A stretch of DNA of 64,000 nucleotides. Source: Eopsaltria australis. Its lineage: Eukaryota; Chordata; Aves; Passeriformes; Petroicidae. The stretch lies in contig JAVTVJ010011652.1 of assembly GCA_034509425.1 (NCBI GenBank), positions 1,565,001 to 1,629,000 on the forward strand, written 5' to 3'. The translations under genes and the position numbers were made by a program. The notes below the pieces were generated by a model. That model was not told the origin of the DNA. It saw nothing but the letters and a program-made list of their open reading frames with translations, and searched no databases. Of the stretch, positions 23,302-35,200 are shown one piece after another; position 1 is the stretch's first letter, and each line of letters opens with the position of its first letter.

Positions 23302-25071
23302 GCATAGACTAGAAAACAGATGAATCAAAGGAAGGGCACATGTATAATTTGCATTCCTTTTCTTTCCTTCTGTTTTGTTTCCAGGGCCAGCACATTTTGG
23401 TGTTTGTGTTTAGAGGCTTATGAGAATTGCATTAAAATGCCCAAGGGACTTGACTGGCTGCATTATGAGTTTAATGCCATTGTTACTGTTACTAACAAAT
23501 CCTGAAGTTTCCACTTTTAGAAAGAGAATCTGTTCTAGGATTTAAACATTTAAAAATGGGAAAGAAAGAGGCAAGCAAAATGAACTGAATCCTAACTATT
23601 GGCTGAGGTGCCAGTGGTTGGGACAGATAGGGACGAAGGGGTTTCTTAGTATTTAGGTTTAGCTGCTGCTGCTGTCTGTGGTATTTCCTTGCTCAGGAAG
23701 AGCTGTGTTATGTGTATGTGTGAAAAACAAAGCTGGTCTCATTGAACATTGTGGGGATCATCTTCCCACAGACGTGCTGAAACCATCTGCATCTTGTGGT
23801 AGCACTGGGCAGAGAATTTATTCAACAGGCAAAAATATGAAACTACTCACTGGTTCTGCTAAACTTCCTAAAGTGACCAGCAATTTGGATTTCCCAACTC
23901 TGTGAAATCTTTGATGTGGTGTCTCATCCAAATTAAGTTTTGTGGGGTTTTTTCTGTCTTTTGGAATCTTCCACCTCCATTTCATGCAGCTGTCTGAATT
24001 TTAGACCTGTTGCTGTGCAGCAGGACTATATCAACTGCATCCTCTTAAAAATGCTTGGGTATCAGTGATGTGTAAACTGATTCTCCCATTAAATGTGTGT
24101 GTGTTTGGTAAAATACTGAGAATTTTTCTGAAGGAAATGTGATAGATAAGTACAGAATCATTATCAACACTGTTACCATTTACACCAGTAAAACTTCCTG
24201 GATATTGATTAGGGCCAGAGCATGACAATAATGACTCGATACTAGGAACTGAATCACTACGTAAGCTTTTATTGCATTTAACATCCAGAGATCCTGATTC
24301 TGCAGTATTTTGGTGCCAGTTTAGTATAATAATGATTGCTGTCTTCTAGATTTATTTTTAAAATAGTGTGCTGAAATAAATGCTAAGTAAGAGTAAGGCA
24401 GTATGAGCAGTTTCCATCACCATCCTGTTTGATTTCAGAGCTTATTTGCTGCAAACACCAACTAGAACTTCTGAAATAACTCATGTATTCTCCACAGGGA
24501 ATACGTAGATGTGATTTAATAGTTGTCTTGTAAATACAGCTGAAAGAAAATTAGAAAAAAATATCTGTGAAGTTTAGCAACTTGAATCCATTGTTGGTTT
24601 GGGACATATCAGTTGTGCTGCAGAAGTATTTCCCTCTGGCCTGTGGTTTTGGAGAAAGAAATGCAATATCTGTTTCAAAGAACAGGGTGCTTTGAGAAGA
24701 TAGTCTTATTATAAATGCATATTTGTGTTGGTTTGGCTTTTTTGCATGTGTTTTTATCTTCATAGGGGATATCACATTGTTTATCATTTAATGAAACACT
24801 CTGTTTTTCAGTGACATGATTTTGGGAAAGGTCTTACTCACAATACATGCCTTTTTGGAGACAAATTTCATGACAGGCCATGCTGGTGTGCTGCATCTGT
24901 AATACATGTGAAACTTGTGCTGGTTCTCAAGAGTGTTTGGCTCTTCTGGAGAGCTGCATTTACAGAAACTCTTTTCATGAGGAAAACTGTAAACTATTGC
25001 CTTTCTGTCTGATCTGCAGCTGCCTCACATCTCCTTTGTTGGGTATTCCTTTGATGCAGTTTCAACCATGA

Positions 25072-25245
25072 TCAAATTTGTTGGTGACACAAAACCAGAT
25101 GGGTCAAGAATGGACTTGTGGCCAGGCCAGAAATGCAATGACCCTGAGAGATGAGAGGAATAGAGGCCATGGGGAGCAGAGGAAGATTAACTGTTCATAA
25201 ATACAGAGTTCTGTAGGGCAAGGGTGAAGAAGGGAGAAGAAGGAT
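25072..25245 (+). mobile_element. Possible decayed CR1 fragment (reverse-transcriptase C-terminal region)
   Basis: ATCAAATTTGTTGGTGACAC translates as IKFVGDT, like the IKFADDT motif of CR1 reverse transcriptase. About 110 bases later, ACTGTTCATAAATACAGAGT with TTCTGTAGGGCAAGG resembles the FNKxKCxVLxLG segment at roughly the right distance. The stretch between is badly diverged and frame-broken. Confidence 0.4.
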
Positions 25246-26457
25246 TAATATTGGTAGCATTAAGGGAAACTCACTTTCCAGATTGTTGTCTCAGTGCTGC
25301 CCTAACATGTCTTTTTATGAAAAACAAGCTGTTCAGACTTCACAGTCCTAAAATAGCACAGATGGAATGAGGGAGAACTAATGCACAAAATGAAAAACTT
25401 TTGAGGATATTGCTGTAATACGAGTAATTTACATTTCAGCTCTCAAACAAGTGACCTTGCCAAGGTATTTGGGAAGAAAAGTAATCTATATTGCTTTGCT
25501 AGACTCAGATAAGTCATCAGTAGCTGCTAGAGGGATGGAGTTTAATATATTTTTATAGCCCAGAGAGTTTAATAATACTTGAATTCCTTATGCCTGAATT
25601 GCATGTATTATAATTAAAAAGTAATTCAATTTCAGAAATTCTAAATTGATATAAATTGTGGTATAGTCATACTTCTAATAATAATATTCCTGATTCTGAA
25701 TTTGGCTTACAGTTTATGAACAGACAAGAGCATTGCACTTCAATGTATTAATTTACAAACACCACCACTAAATAGGGCTGTCTTGTAAATTTTGTATGAA
25801 CCATGACAATGAAAGCCTTCCATAAAAGTTGTAAATATATTACTAGTTCACTGTTATTTTTATTACTGTTTTTACATATATATAAACAATCTGTTAAAAG
25901 ATCAAAGCTATAAAGCATTGCCACAAAAAGCAATCCATTCAACATAAGCAAGTGTATGTGGAATTTCTTTTTGGTCATATGTTTTCTCCACGATTCTTTG
26001 AAAGTACAGCTAGCTTTTATAGCTCTTGCAATAGAGAATAATACTTTAAAGATTTGAAGAAGGAAAAGATGAAACTATGTATGTATTGTATATTGCATCA
26101 TCTTGATAATGGGAAGCGATCTGGGCCTGATATTCTGAAACTTGTGAATTGCAAGGGATGCTAGCAAAATGTCTAGAAAATGAGTCCTGACAGCACTGGG
26201 CTGAGATAATGGAAAACATCTCCAGTTGCACAGGATACTTGGAGACAGAATAGATGCCAAAGCAAAGCAAACTGCAGGTAGAGGCTTGTTCCTGATCATA
26301 AAAAATGAAAGGAGTTCAAAAGTAAAAAAAATGGCAAATCTGTTTACAACATGTATCAAAACACATGATAATTCAGCAGAGAAAAAACAGAACAGTACTG
26401 TCATAATTAGTTTCCATGAGGCAGAACAAAGGGAGACCTGAATACCCATAGGAAGGA

Positions 26458-26743
26458 TCACAGGATGGTTTGAGTTGGAAGTGATCTTAAAGCTCATCTT
26501 GTTCCAATCCTGTGCCATGGGCAGGGACACCTTCCACTGTCCCAGGTTGCTCCAAACCCTGTCCAACCTGGCCTTGGACAATTCCAGGGATTGGGCATCC
26601 ACAGCTTCTCTGAGCAACCTGTGCCAGGGCTTCATCACCCTCACAAGGAAGAATTTCTTTATAATACTCTATTGGAACCTGCTCTTCATCAGTTTGAAGC
26701 CATTCTCTCCTGTGCTATCACTACGTGGCCTTGTAAAAATTCC
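26458..26743 (-). mobile_element. CR1 LINE 3' end
   Basis: The + strand shows the classic antisense CR1 terminus. It has GGATGGTTTGAGTTGGAA, then CCATGGGCAGGGACACCTTC, CAGGTTGCTCC, CCAACCTGGCCTTGGACA, AAGAATTTCTT and GCTATCACTACGTGGCCTTG. Similarity fades after 26743. It is a truncated minus-strand insertion of about 285 bases. The open frames on both strands here are not real genes: the C-terminal CR1 coding sequence would be on the - strand and is interrupted. Confidence 0.9.
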
Positions 26744-27224
26744 TAATTTTGCTTAACTGTGTCCTTGTGAAGAAATCACTCGGCTCCAGTGGTCGAATAT
26801 CCTCAGTAAGGGCTTCAAATGCTGGGCAGAGTGCTTTGTCAGTAGTTAGGCTGTAAGGTGATATTGAGCACTGATACTCTTTTCTTTTGCATTGGTCCAC
26901 ATTGAGACATCTGACTTCATCCTTTCTTCATTCAGGTAGATTTTGTGTAAAAAGAAAAGCACATAAAAATTTCTGTGCTTTCTCCCAAATAAAAGGAATA
27001 AGGTTACTTAATGATTTATTTTTGTACAAATGACACATCCTGAGCAATGTTTTAAAGTGTACTTAGGTTTCTTTGAAGGCTGGCAGAGCTTTGTCTCCCC
27101 ACTGTAGGAAACAGTGGGGACAAGGGATGTGTTTTGTGATGCTCTGTGTGTATGGGGAGAGCTTGTTCTGACTTTGTGGAGTGCTGTGTTCAGGAATTCA
27201 GTACACAGAGCTTCTCAGTCTCCC

Positions 27225-27266
27225 CCCCCTGTTGTGTGTGTTGTGTATATTTATATATCCACACAC
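27225..27266. repeat. Mixed C-run and TG/TA microsatellite
   Basis: A CCCCCCCC run is followed by TG repeats, TATATTTATATAT and CACACAC. It is low-complexity DNA, probably length-variable. Confidence 0.7.
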
Positions 27267-30200
27267 CTCATCTATATCCATCTGTAGATCTATAAGCAGC
27301 TGCCACAGGCAGCCGAGCGTGGCCAGGGGAGCAGGGGGAGGCAGCGGGGTGTGACAGGCAGGGAGTGCCCTTTGCTCGGGGCACATCTGTCTGAGCTGGC
27401 CCTCTCTGCAGCCACACCGCCTGGTGTGCTGCTCCTCTGGCACTGGGAGGGGACAGGGCAGGCAGGATTCAGGTGTCTGCATCACAGATTAAGCATGCTA
27501 ATCACTTTTCGTGAGATAGTGTTAAGTCTCGTAACCACCCGTGCCCCTTTCATAAAATGATTTCTCCCCCGTGTTCACAGCCCCTTATCTCTCATCCCTA
27601 AATTACATCACAGATGAATTCCATTTAATATAACTAATTTTTGTCAGGAACCCCATGAAATCATAGTGTAATGATCTGCAAAAGGGTCATCTTTCCTCTG
27701 TTGTGTCATCTTGTGTTATTTCCCTCTGAATCTTGTTTTCTAAAATGAACTGAAAACACGGCTGTCTTTTGGGGTTCATATTTTTATTTTATTTTGTTTC
27801 TAAATGTGTCCTGTTCCATAATCTTTCTTCAGAATGATTGTGTGGGTGGAAAAATAGTTGAACAGACCTATTAAGAAAAGATGAAGAAGCTTGATCAGTT
27901 GCCTAAAATGTTTATAATGTCTAGATTTTCCATCCTATCTTCTTAATTAGTTTTGCGAACTGCACCAATTTGTGCACTGAGGTTGTCTGGATATTAGAAA
28001 GCATCCAAGTGTAAAATAAGCATTAGGCTGATGCTCTTATGTTATTATTTTAGAAATACCTTTTGGTTTAGTCTAAGAAAAGTGGTTTGCTTGGGCTTTT
28101 TTATCTGAAGTTACAGCTTTTATAGCTCTGCACTCTGTGATACAACATCCTAAGTGGACTAACCAAATTAATATTCTAATGAGTTTAGTTTATTTTGGAA
28201 GATGGATTATCATCCCGTTTTGTAACTTTTTAGTTGATTTCCCACATTGCAATCAAATAATTAGCCAGTTTTGGGGAACTCCTGGAATAGATTTAACTTA
28301 CATTGTGTTTAACTTTATACATTTGAGCAATGTGATCCTCTTTTCTGCAGATCCTATGCAGAAGCAGTATAAGCATTCATTCTGATATAGCCTTTAAACA
28401 TAAGAAATCGTTCCATTCATGCTAAATCAAGTTTTGGCTTTTGTGTGGAGACAATCAATAAAGTGATGGGATTCTCCTTTTGTTGCATGCTGTTAGCATT
28501 AGAAACTCACCCAGGGTACAGCTTAATGCTTGCTTACTTGGCAAATGTGATTAAACTCTGACTTAGATAAAAGCAGAATGAGAATAATTGTGTGGTAGAG
28601 GTAACAAAGCATCGTATGAAGCACACAGATCCTGTAAAAGAGCATGGGGAGCTGTGTAATTTTCAAACTCAAAATAAGATAATTCTTGGAAATTATTAAG
28701 GGCAGGGGGAAAGCTTGGTCTGGGACTCACAGTTTGGAGAAAGAGGGAAGTTTTCTTCCCTGATCTGTTTTATATATCCCTCTGCACAGGGTAGAAGGTT
28801 GAGCTTTGCTTGGTTGCAGTATGGAAGGAGAAGATACTCCCTCAGCAAGAAAATCTCCAAGTTCATCTGATCAAGTTTATCTGACAAACAAATGAACTGG
28901 CTTTGTGTTCCTGTCCAGCAGAACTCTTCCCCTTGCTACTCCAGCTTCTTGGACTGTGTGGCTTAAGACAGAGTCTTTAGTATCCAAATGTACAACTCAG
29001 TTTACTGGAATCTTTTTAAAATTGGTGAGGAGCCTTTTCTCTTGAACCAAACTGATTGAAATCATGTGTGTCTTCTCTTCTGAAGCTGCACATCCTCTTC
29101 TGAGCTGCACTGTGAGAATTCATGTATAGGACAGAGAAAAACAGATCTAGACTGGGTTTTTTAAACATTGCAGTTGGACAGAGGAGGTGGAGTTCATTGT
29201 GAGCTGCATCTCTGTTTCCAAACATGAATGATCGCTGAGACTTTGTCATGGTAAATCTCAATTTTCCTAGGTAAAGCAGTTTGCAGTGTTTTGGTGTTCT
29301 CTTAATCCTTACAGAAATTAGTAGATCTTGGTTGGGAGTGAAAATTAATTACTAGAGGCAGAAGGTGAAGGTTTGAGGGCAAAAGTTCTTACAGAAAATG
29401 AAAATTATTATACACCCTGTAAAAAGAAGACAGGTGATATAAAAAAAACCCATATAAACGTATGCAGACAAAATCTATCTGAAACAGACAAAGGAAATTT
29501 AAAAGAAAGCAAACATTAAAAAAAAAACAAAACAGAAAAATCACATGAAACCTAAAAAATTCTGTAACTATGTTGTATATAGCTGTCTGTGGTTCACTGG
29601 ACATATATAAAGAAAGAATTCTTGAAACAACTTCTCTACAGCAACTTGGAAAAGAGTCCAGGAATGGATATTTTATCTTCAAAAGACCCATATCCCTAGG
29701 CCTAGAATTCATGTTCCATATAGAGTTACCTATGATTGCTTGCTGCTAAGGTCATCAAATTTCACATTGCTGGCATTTGTTTTAGAGAAAAACGTTTTCA
29801 GAAGCTTTATTCAACGTGCAAAAAGCTTGTGCTCATGCTTTCATACTGCCTTCTTTGTTTAAGACCAGTAGCTTTATTGATACAATAATGGATCTTTGGA
29901 CAAATGAATCCTGATTTATTAGTTCCATTGATATTATTATTGCATGAGAACATATGAGAAAATTCTATGGATTGGAGTTGTTTCAGTATCCACTTAAAGG
30001 GAGATTCTGAGAGAAAAGCTGTGCTCTGGATTATTCTTGTCTAAGATTCCTTCTCTTATTTGGTCACAATTACCATTTTGGGATATTTTTGTAAATAGGG
30101 GGATATTTTTGTAAAAGCAGAAATGTGTTTTTGCAGCATGAGTGGTGATTTTTCCTCTGATGTTTTTAAAGACAAATGTTTGGGTTTTGAGGAGTGAGCA

Positions 30201-30520
30201 GTGCCAATCTACACCAGGTGTCACCTTGATTTGCATAGAAGATTGAGACAACCTTTAGTGCTCACAGAGCAAGCAAGAAAGGCAGCATCTCCCGGAGATG
30301 GAAGGTGCACTTGGCCATTAAGAAGGAAATGGGCCTGGTGGACAAAGGACTGAATTTTTCTCCTTGGCTGTTCCGCCCAGAGTTATCTCCTGGCTGCCCT
30401 CTGGCAGGGTGTTAGCTAAGGCAGATGCACAGGTATAAATAAATAAACAGCCAGATGCAGGGATATAAATTAATATCCCTGAAAACTGATTATAAAATGC
30501 ACACAATGAAGTCCACACTG

Positions 30521-30651
30521 CATCCTTGGAAGTTTCAAAACATCTGGATAAACCCTGAGCCACTTAGTCTGATACTGCAGCTGATCCTGCTTTTAGCAGT
30601 GCTTTCTATCCAGACCTCAAGAGTCCTTCCAAACTGAATTACTCTATGATT
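30521..30651 (+). mobile_element. Degenerate CR1 LINE 3' end
   Basis: The sequence CATCCTTGGAAGTTTCAAAA, then CTGGATAAACCCTGAGCCAC, CTGATCCTGCTTTTAGCAG and TCCTTCCAAACTGAATTACTCTATGATT follows the CR1 3' UTR order, including the terminal TCTATGAT unit. It is more diverged than the other copies, so an older insertion. Confidence 0.75.
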
Positions 30652-33600
30652 TTTATGAACAAACAATCAACAACATTTGAGAATATGTGTATACTGCATT
30701 TGTTCAATAAGGCAAAACTGCTTTTCCTAAATGGTATCTGGGTGTAATATACAGATCTCATTATGCTGTAATACAGCTTCACTCTGTGTATGAATAACAG
30801 ATTGTAATAGAAGGCCAGTTCTTCATGGCTGAAAGTCACTGCAAGTCCTGCCATCCACGGAGGGGAGGTTCAGAATCCTCATTCACAATTCATGAGTCAT
30901 AGTCTCTGCTGCCTTCTGCTTTATGGAGTCTCTGTCCCAGTGCACAATGGGCAGAATACATTTCATCAAATCAGATTGGGCCTGAGTGTTTTTCATTGTG
31001 CCTTCCAAGGACATTGCAGGCAGAAGGCACAGAGAAGGATGGCTCATGGTTCTCCTCTTCCCACTGATTTGCTGTGTTTCAGAGACCTCTCAAAGAAGGG
31101 GATGTGCTGTGGTGGCAAGGACTGATCCACTGAGCAAGTGGTGAAGATTGCAGATCTGTGACATCCCTTTTCTTACATCCTTTTAAGATTAATAAATGAA
31201 ATAGGAGATTTTGGGAATGGATAGTTGTAGGCATGTTGAAGTTTTCTCAAAGGTTTGGGAAGCTGGCATGTTAATTAGATTAATTAAATAGTGAATGCAC
31301 TCTTCATTTGTATGGCTCTCAAAATGCAGTTCATAAGGGTCTATTTACACAGTTGTCTGTGTGTCTCTTGAAAGTCAGGATGTATCAATGATTACTGGGG
31401 GCATCAAGCATGGGAAAGAAGGTGCTTATTGTTTGTAGGCTGCACATTATTTATTTCCAGAGGCTATGTAATAACTTCTTTTATCTACAGAGACATTCTG
31501 TGTAATGTATATAACCCACCATCCTGTGAGTTGCATTAGAGGTTATAGTTGGTTGAGGTTGAACAAACAAAACTGAAAAGGGGATGAGGCTTGTTTTTTT
31601 AATGAAATATCTGTTGTGGGAATGCCTATCTATTGGGACTCTTTCTAATTGGCTTGAGCCATCTAGACAGCTTTGGCTATTACATCTTTCATAAATTAGA
31701 AATAACCACAACCAAGAGGGTAGACTGTAATTTCTGTTACTACAGTATCTATTTGTACTGTGAAAGTCTTTCTGTGTGCAAAACACAAGACAGATTTATC
31801 ACTTACAATGATAAAATCTAAGTGGGTAATTTGTGAGCACCACTGAAGTGCAAAGAATAAATTTAGGTTTATTACTAAATAGCTTGCCATACTTTGTAAA
31901 ATTAGCCATTCTGTTGGCAGGATTTGCCAGTCAGTAACATGATACACTGTTAAGCATAATCTTCTGAAAATTTCTCATAATTGGAAAGTCAGTATCATTT
32001 TTTTAAACACTGGAACAGTTGTTGTTACAGTGTTAGTTTCTCACATGATTATCTGAGAGCAGTTTTCCTATTGGAAGGAGCATTGCAAACACTAAACTGA
32101 GAAAAACGTTTTAAAAATTTTTACTCTGTGCAAGGCAATGCTGTATAAAAGCATAGAAATTCTGTCATGGTTTTCTTCTGTTTTGGGATGCAAGGCAGTT
32201 AGAGTTGTTGGGCTTGATATATGGTTTATTGCTCTCACTATTTTAATTCAATCTTTGCTTAGAACATTGAAAAAAACAACCCAAATAAAGCTGGTGTTAG
32301 GTTCAGCAAGTGTAATTGAAAAGTTATAAATACAATTGCTTTCTGAATGACACATTGCACAGTTGTGTGCTGGATGTTTGGCAGTATCACATAAAATCTA
32401 GATTTTTTATGTAGTGACAGCTTAATTCTGAGAAGAAATATCAGGAGAGCAGGAAAGAGTGGTGGGGTTGTGTTTTAATGAAAGGGCCATAGCCAGGCCC
32501 CTGGACACTGGTGTATGGAAATGCTTTTTGAGAAACTTGACAATTTTAAAAATTGCCTGTATTTGTCAACATGTGCATAATTGTTGAAGTTCTGTATTGC
32601 TTTGCTTGGGCCTGTAGGGTGTTTGCTTTGCTGCATCACCTGCACTGGAGCTTTCCAGGATTAGAAAGCCCAGAGCATGAAGGTCACTTTCAGGAGTTTT
32701 CTTTGGCTCCAAATGGAAGCACCAAAAACTTAACAACACAAAAGATGCCTTTAGCCTGCAGAATAGTGATACCAATGTTCATGTTCCCTAAAAGGGGTGA
32801 GCATGTGCCACTTCCAGCTGCAATAGCTGCTTCATTCTTATTTCAGAGGCAAGGCAGTGTCTGAACCTTCATTACTGCAGCTGCTGAAGTCAGAGCTCTC
32901 TGGGCTGGTGACTCGGTTTCTGCTTTGATGTGAGTGTGGAACAGGAATCCAGTTGAAGAGGGGGTAGTTCCTAAAGCCAGTAAGGAGTCTTTAATTAGAC
33001 ACTGCTGCCAGAAGGCTGTGGGAGACCCATGAATGTACATGTAAACTCAACTTTTTGTTAATACCCTTTTATACAACAATCATTGAATGGATGAAGGAGT
33101 CCAAGTGGACTTGTGCTTTCCCTGTATCTGGAAGCTATGTGAAACTTCTCTTGTCCTTGACTCCCTGGATGTCTCATCTTCATACCCCTAGACCTATACA
33201 GAAGAATGACTCACGTGGGTGCCTGTTTTTACCTTCTTCAGAATACCAGGACACCATTTGCTTACTGTGTTTCTGGAGGCTGAGGAGAGTTAAGCTCTCA
33301 AATGCCAACAGGAAATGTCACTTTTGCTGCATTTTCTGCAGCTCTGTAGCCAAAGCAGTGCCTGTTACAAAAAGACAAGAAAATGTGTTTTGTTATGAAT
33401 GAACATTTTTTTTATTAACCTGTTCCAAACACCTAGCAGATACGGAACCTGATATTCCAAGGTTTCCTAAAGTATCACTGCTTCAGTAACCTGCATGGAT
33501 GGGTGAAGGAAGGATTGAGAAAGTTGTGAGTGACTCTTGCAGTCAACATATGTGCATATGTAAGCAAAGCAATACCTTGAGTTGTTTGCCTGCCTATGGT

Positions 33601-33844
33601 GAGTGAGAGTCAGTTTGTAGTCTTAAATTTAATGAGTGGACAGATGCTGAGGCACTCTGTGGTTTGGCAGTATCAGAGTTTAGAATAGAAGGGATTGGGA
33701 GCAGGTAACTCTCGATAAAACATTATAAAAAGTTTCCCCTGAGTAATCAATACGTATTTACGGCCTTAATTTTGTCTTGAGTTTTTTTTTGGCATATCTC
33801 CAAGAGTTCAACTCCCCTCGTTTTTCAGATCTCCTTTATTTCCC

Positions 33845-34080
33845 AAATGCCTGTCTGATTTATATTGAACAGTTTTGGGGGAGAAGAAAAAAAAGCATCC
33901 CAAGTCCACATGCCACAAATGACAAAATCTATGACAAAAGATTTTAGCGAAGGAGGGTGGAAGGAAAGCAGAGTTTTAATTATGCGACAGGGGGGAAAAA
34001 TGGAATTTATAAACCAATCTGGGCTTAGCGGTGTAGGCATACATTTATTAATTTACTGTCAGATTGTTACTGGAAGTGTT
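33845..34080. promoter_or_regulatory. Candidate conserved intronic regulatory element
   Basis: Unlike flanking DNA, this non-repetitive stretch keeps several CpGs (TTTTAGCGAAGG, TTATGCGACAGG, CTTAGCGGTG). It contains homeodomain-like words (TTTAATTATG, TTATTAATTTA). The combination is typical of conserved non-coding enhancers of developmental genes. Conservation cannot be tested here, so this is inference. Confidence 0.3.
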
Positions 34081-34914
34081 GTCTCAGCACTGGGAGCAGG
34101 GAGGGGAAGGCAGGCTGGTGACATCACCCTGGTGCTGCAGGGAGCAGGCTCGGGGTGGAAGGAGCTGCCCTGGATGGGAACTCATGCATCTCACCCCCCA
34201 CTGCAGGAAGGACTGGAGCTCAATCCTCCCGAGGCAGCGTGTCCTGCATCGCTGCCAAATCTACTGCTGCTGGCAGCAGTCTAACACTTTTATGACTCAT
34301 CTATCATCCTACCATTTTTTTTTTTCCGGTTTTTCTATCACCATTGTGGAGCAACAGATTTTCCCCCTCCTTTTCTAGCCCTGCCCTTGCTGTCTGCTTC
34401 CAGGCTGCTGTAAGAGCAACATGCTCCCGCTCATCCACTGCCACCCAGCGATGGGAACTTGGCCCTTTGTCACTCTCCCTAGGTGCTGGATGGGCTCCAT
34501 GCAGCTCAGCTTCTTCCCCATCATTTTTCTGAGGAAAATAGCTGGCAGGTTCAGGTGCCAGAGCATGTGTTAGCATCTAGGTTAACTTGTGCTGCTGTGA
34601 AATGTATCCCATTCTGTGTGTGTGTGTGTATCATCCATTTAGTAGAAAGGGGACCCTGCCAAGGCCAGACTGGGACCCAACCATCTCATCTGCTACTGTA
34701 TGAATGTCAAATATGACAAGGTAGAGGCATGGCTGCTTGATGTCCTTTACTCACATCTCAGTCTCAGTGATCCAGCCCTTAAACATTAAGAGAAACTGCC
34801 AGTGCTCCTGCAATTGTCTGTGAAACTCCTGTTTTGACACACATACTGTATTCTCGTAAAACATTAAGATACAAGTTCAGTATTCATTTCAGCAAACAGG
34901 AGAATTGAATTCTC

Positions 34915-35200
34915 TCTTCATTAGCAGTGCATGAAACTGTCTGCCGGTTGGTTCAGGGTTTTGATTTTTATTCTAAACCCAGATGGAAATATTTGCATAA
35001 GTCCTACACTAGTCCTTTGTGAGGGCTTTTTCGTTCTTCTCGCCCCAGTTAATACTGCAAACTTAAGAAATCCTCTGAAATTAATCTTTTCCATTATGCC
35101 CATTCCCGAGTATTACGGATGTGACAGAAAGATCCAGAAATCACAGCCTGGTGCCGCTTTCCAGCGGGCTGTGAAGCTGCAGCGATTATTTGTGTGTTCG
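34915..35200. promoter_or_regulatory. Candidate conserved intronic regulatory element
   Basis: A repeat-free stretch with an unusual number of CpGs for this intron (GCCGGTTGG, TTCGTTCTTCTCGCCCC, CCCGAGTATTACGG, GCCGCTTTCCAGCGGG). It also has homeobox-like GAAATTAATC. GCCGCTTTCCAGCGGGC is a near-palindrome with a GCCGCT/AGCGGG pairing. CpG retention without repeats suggests selection or lack of germline methylation. Function is inferred only. Confidence 0.3.

Noticed and set aside
26475..26756. Open frames of 93 and 189 codons around 26.1-26.8 kb
   Set aside because: They lie on or across a CR1 3' end and show no protein motif; the relevant LINE frame is broken.
29389..29712. 107-codon hydrophobic frame on the - strand
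   Set aside because: Phenylalanine/leucine-rich because it reads across poly-A-rich DNA; no signal or family features and no splice or promoter context.
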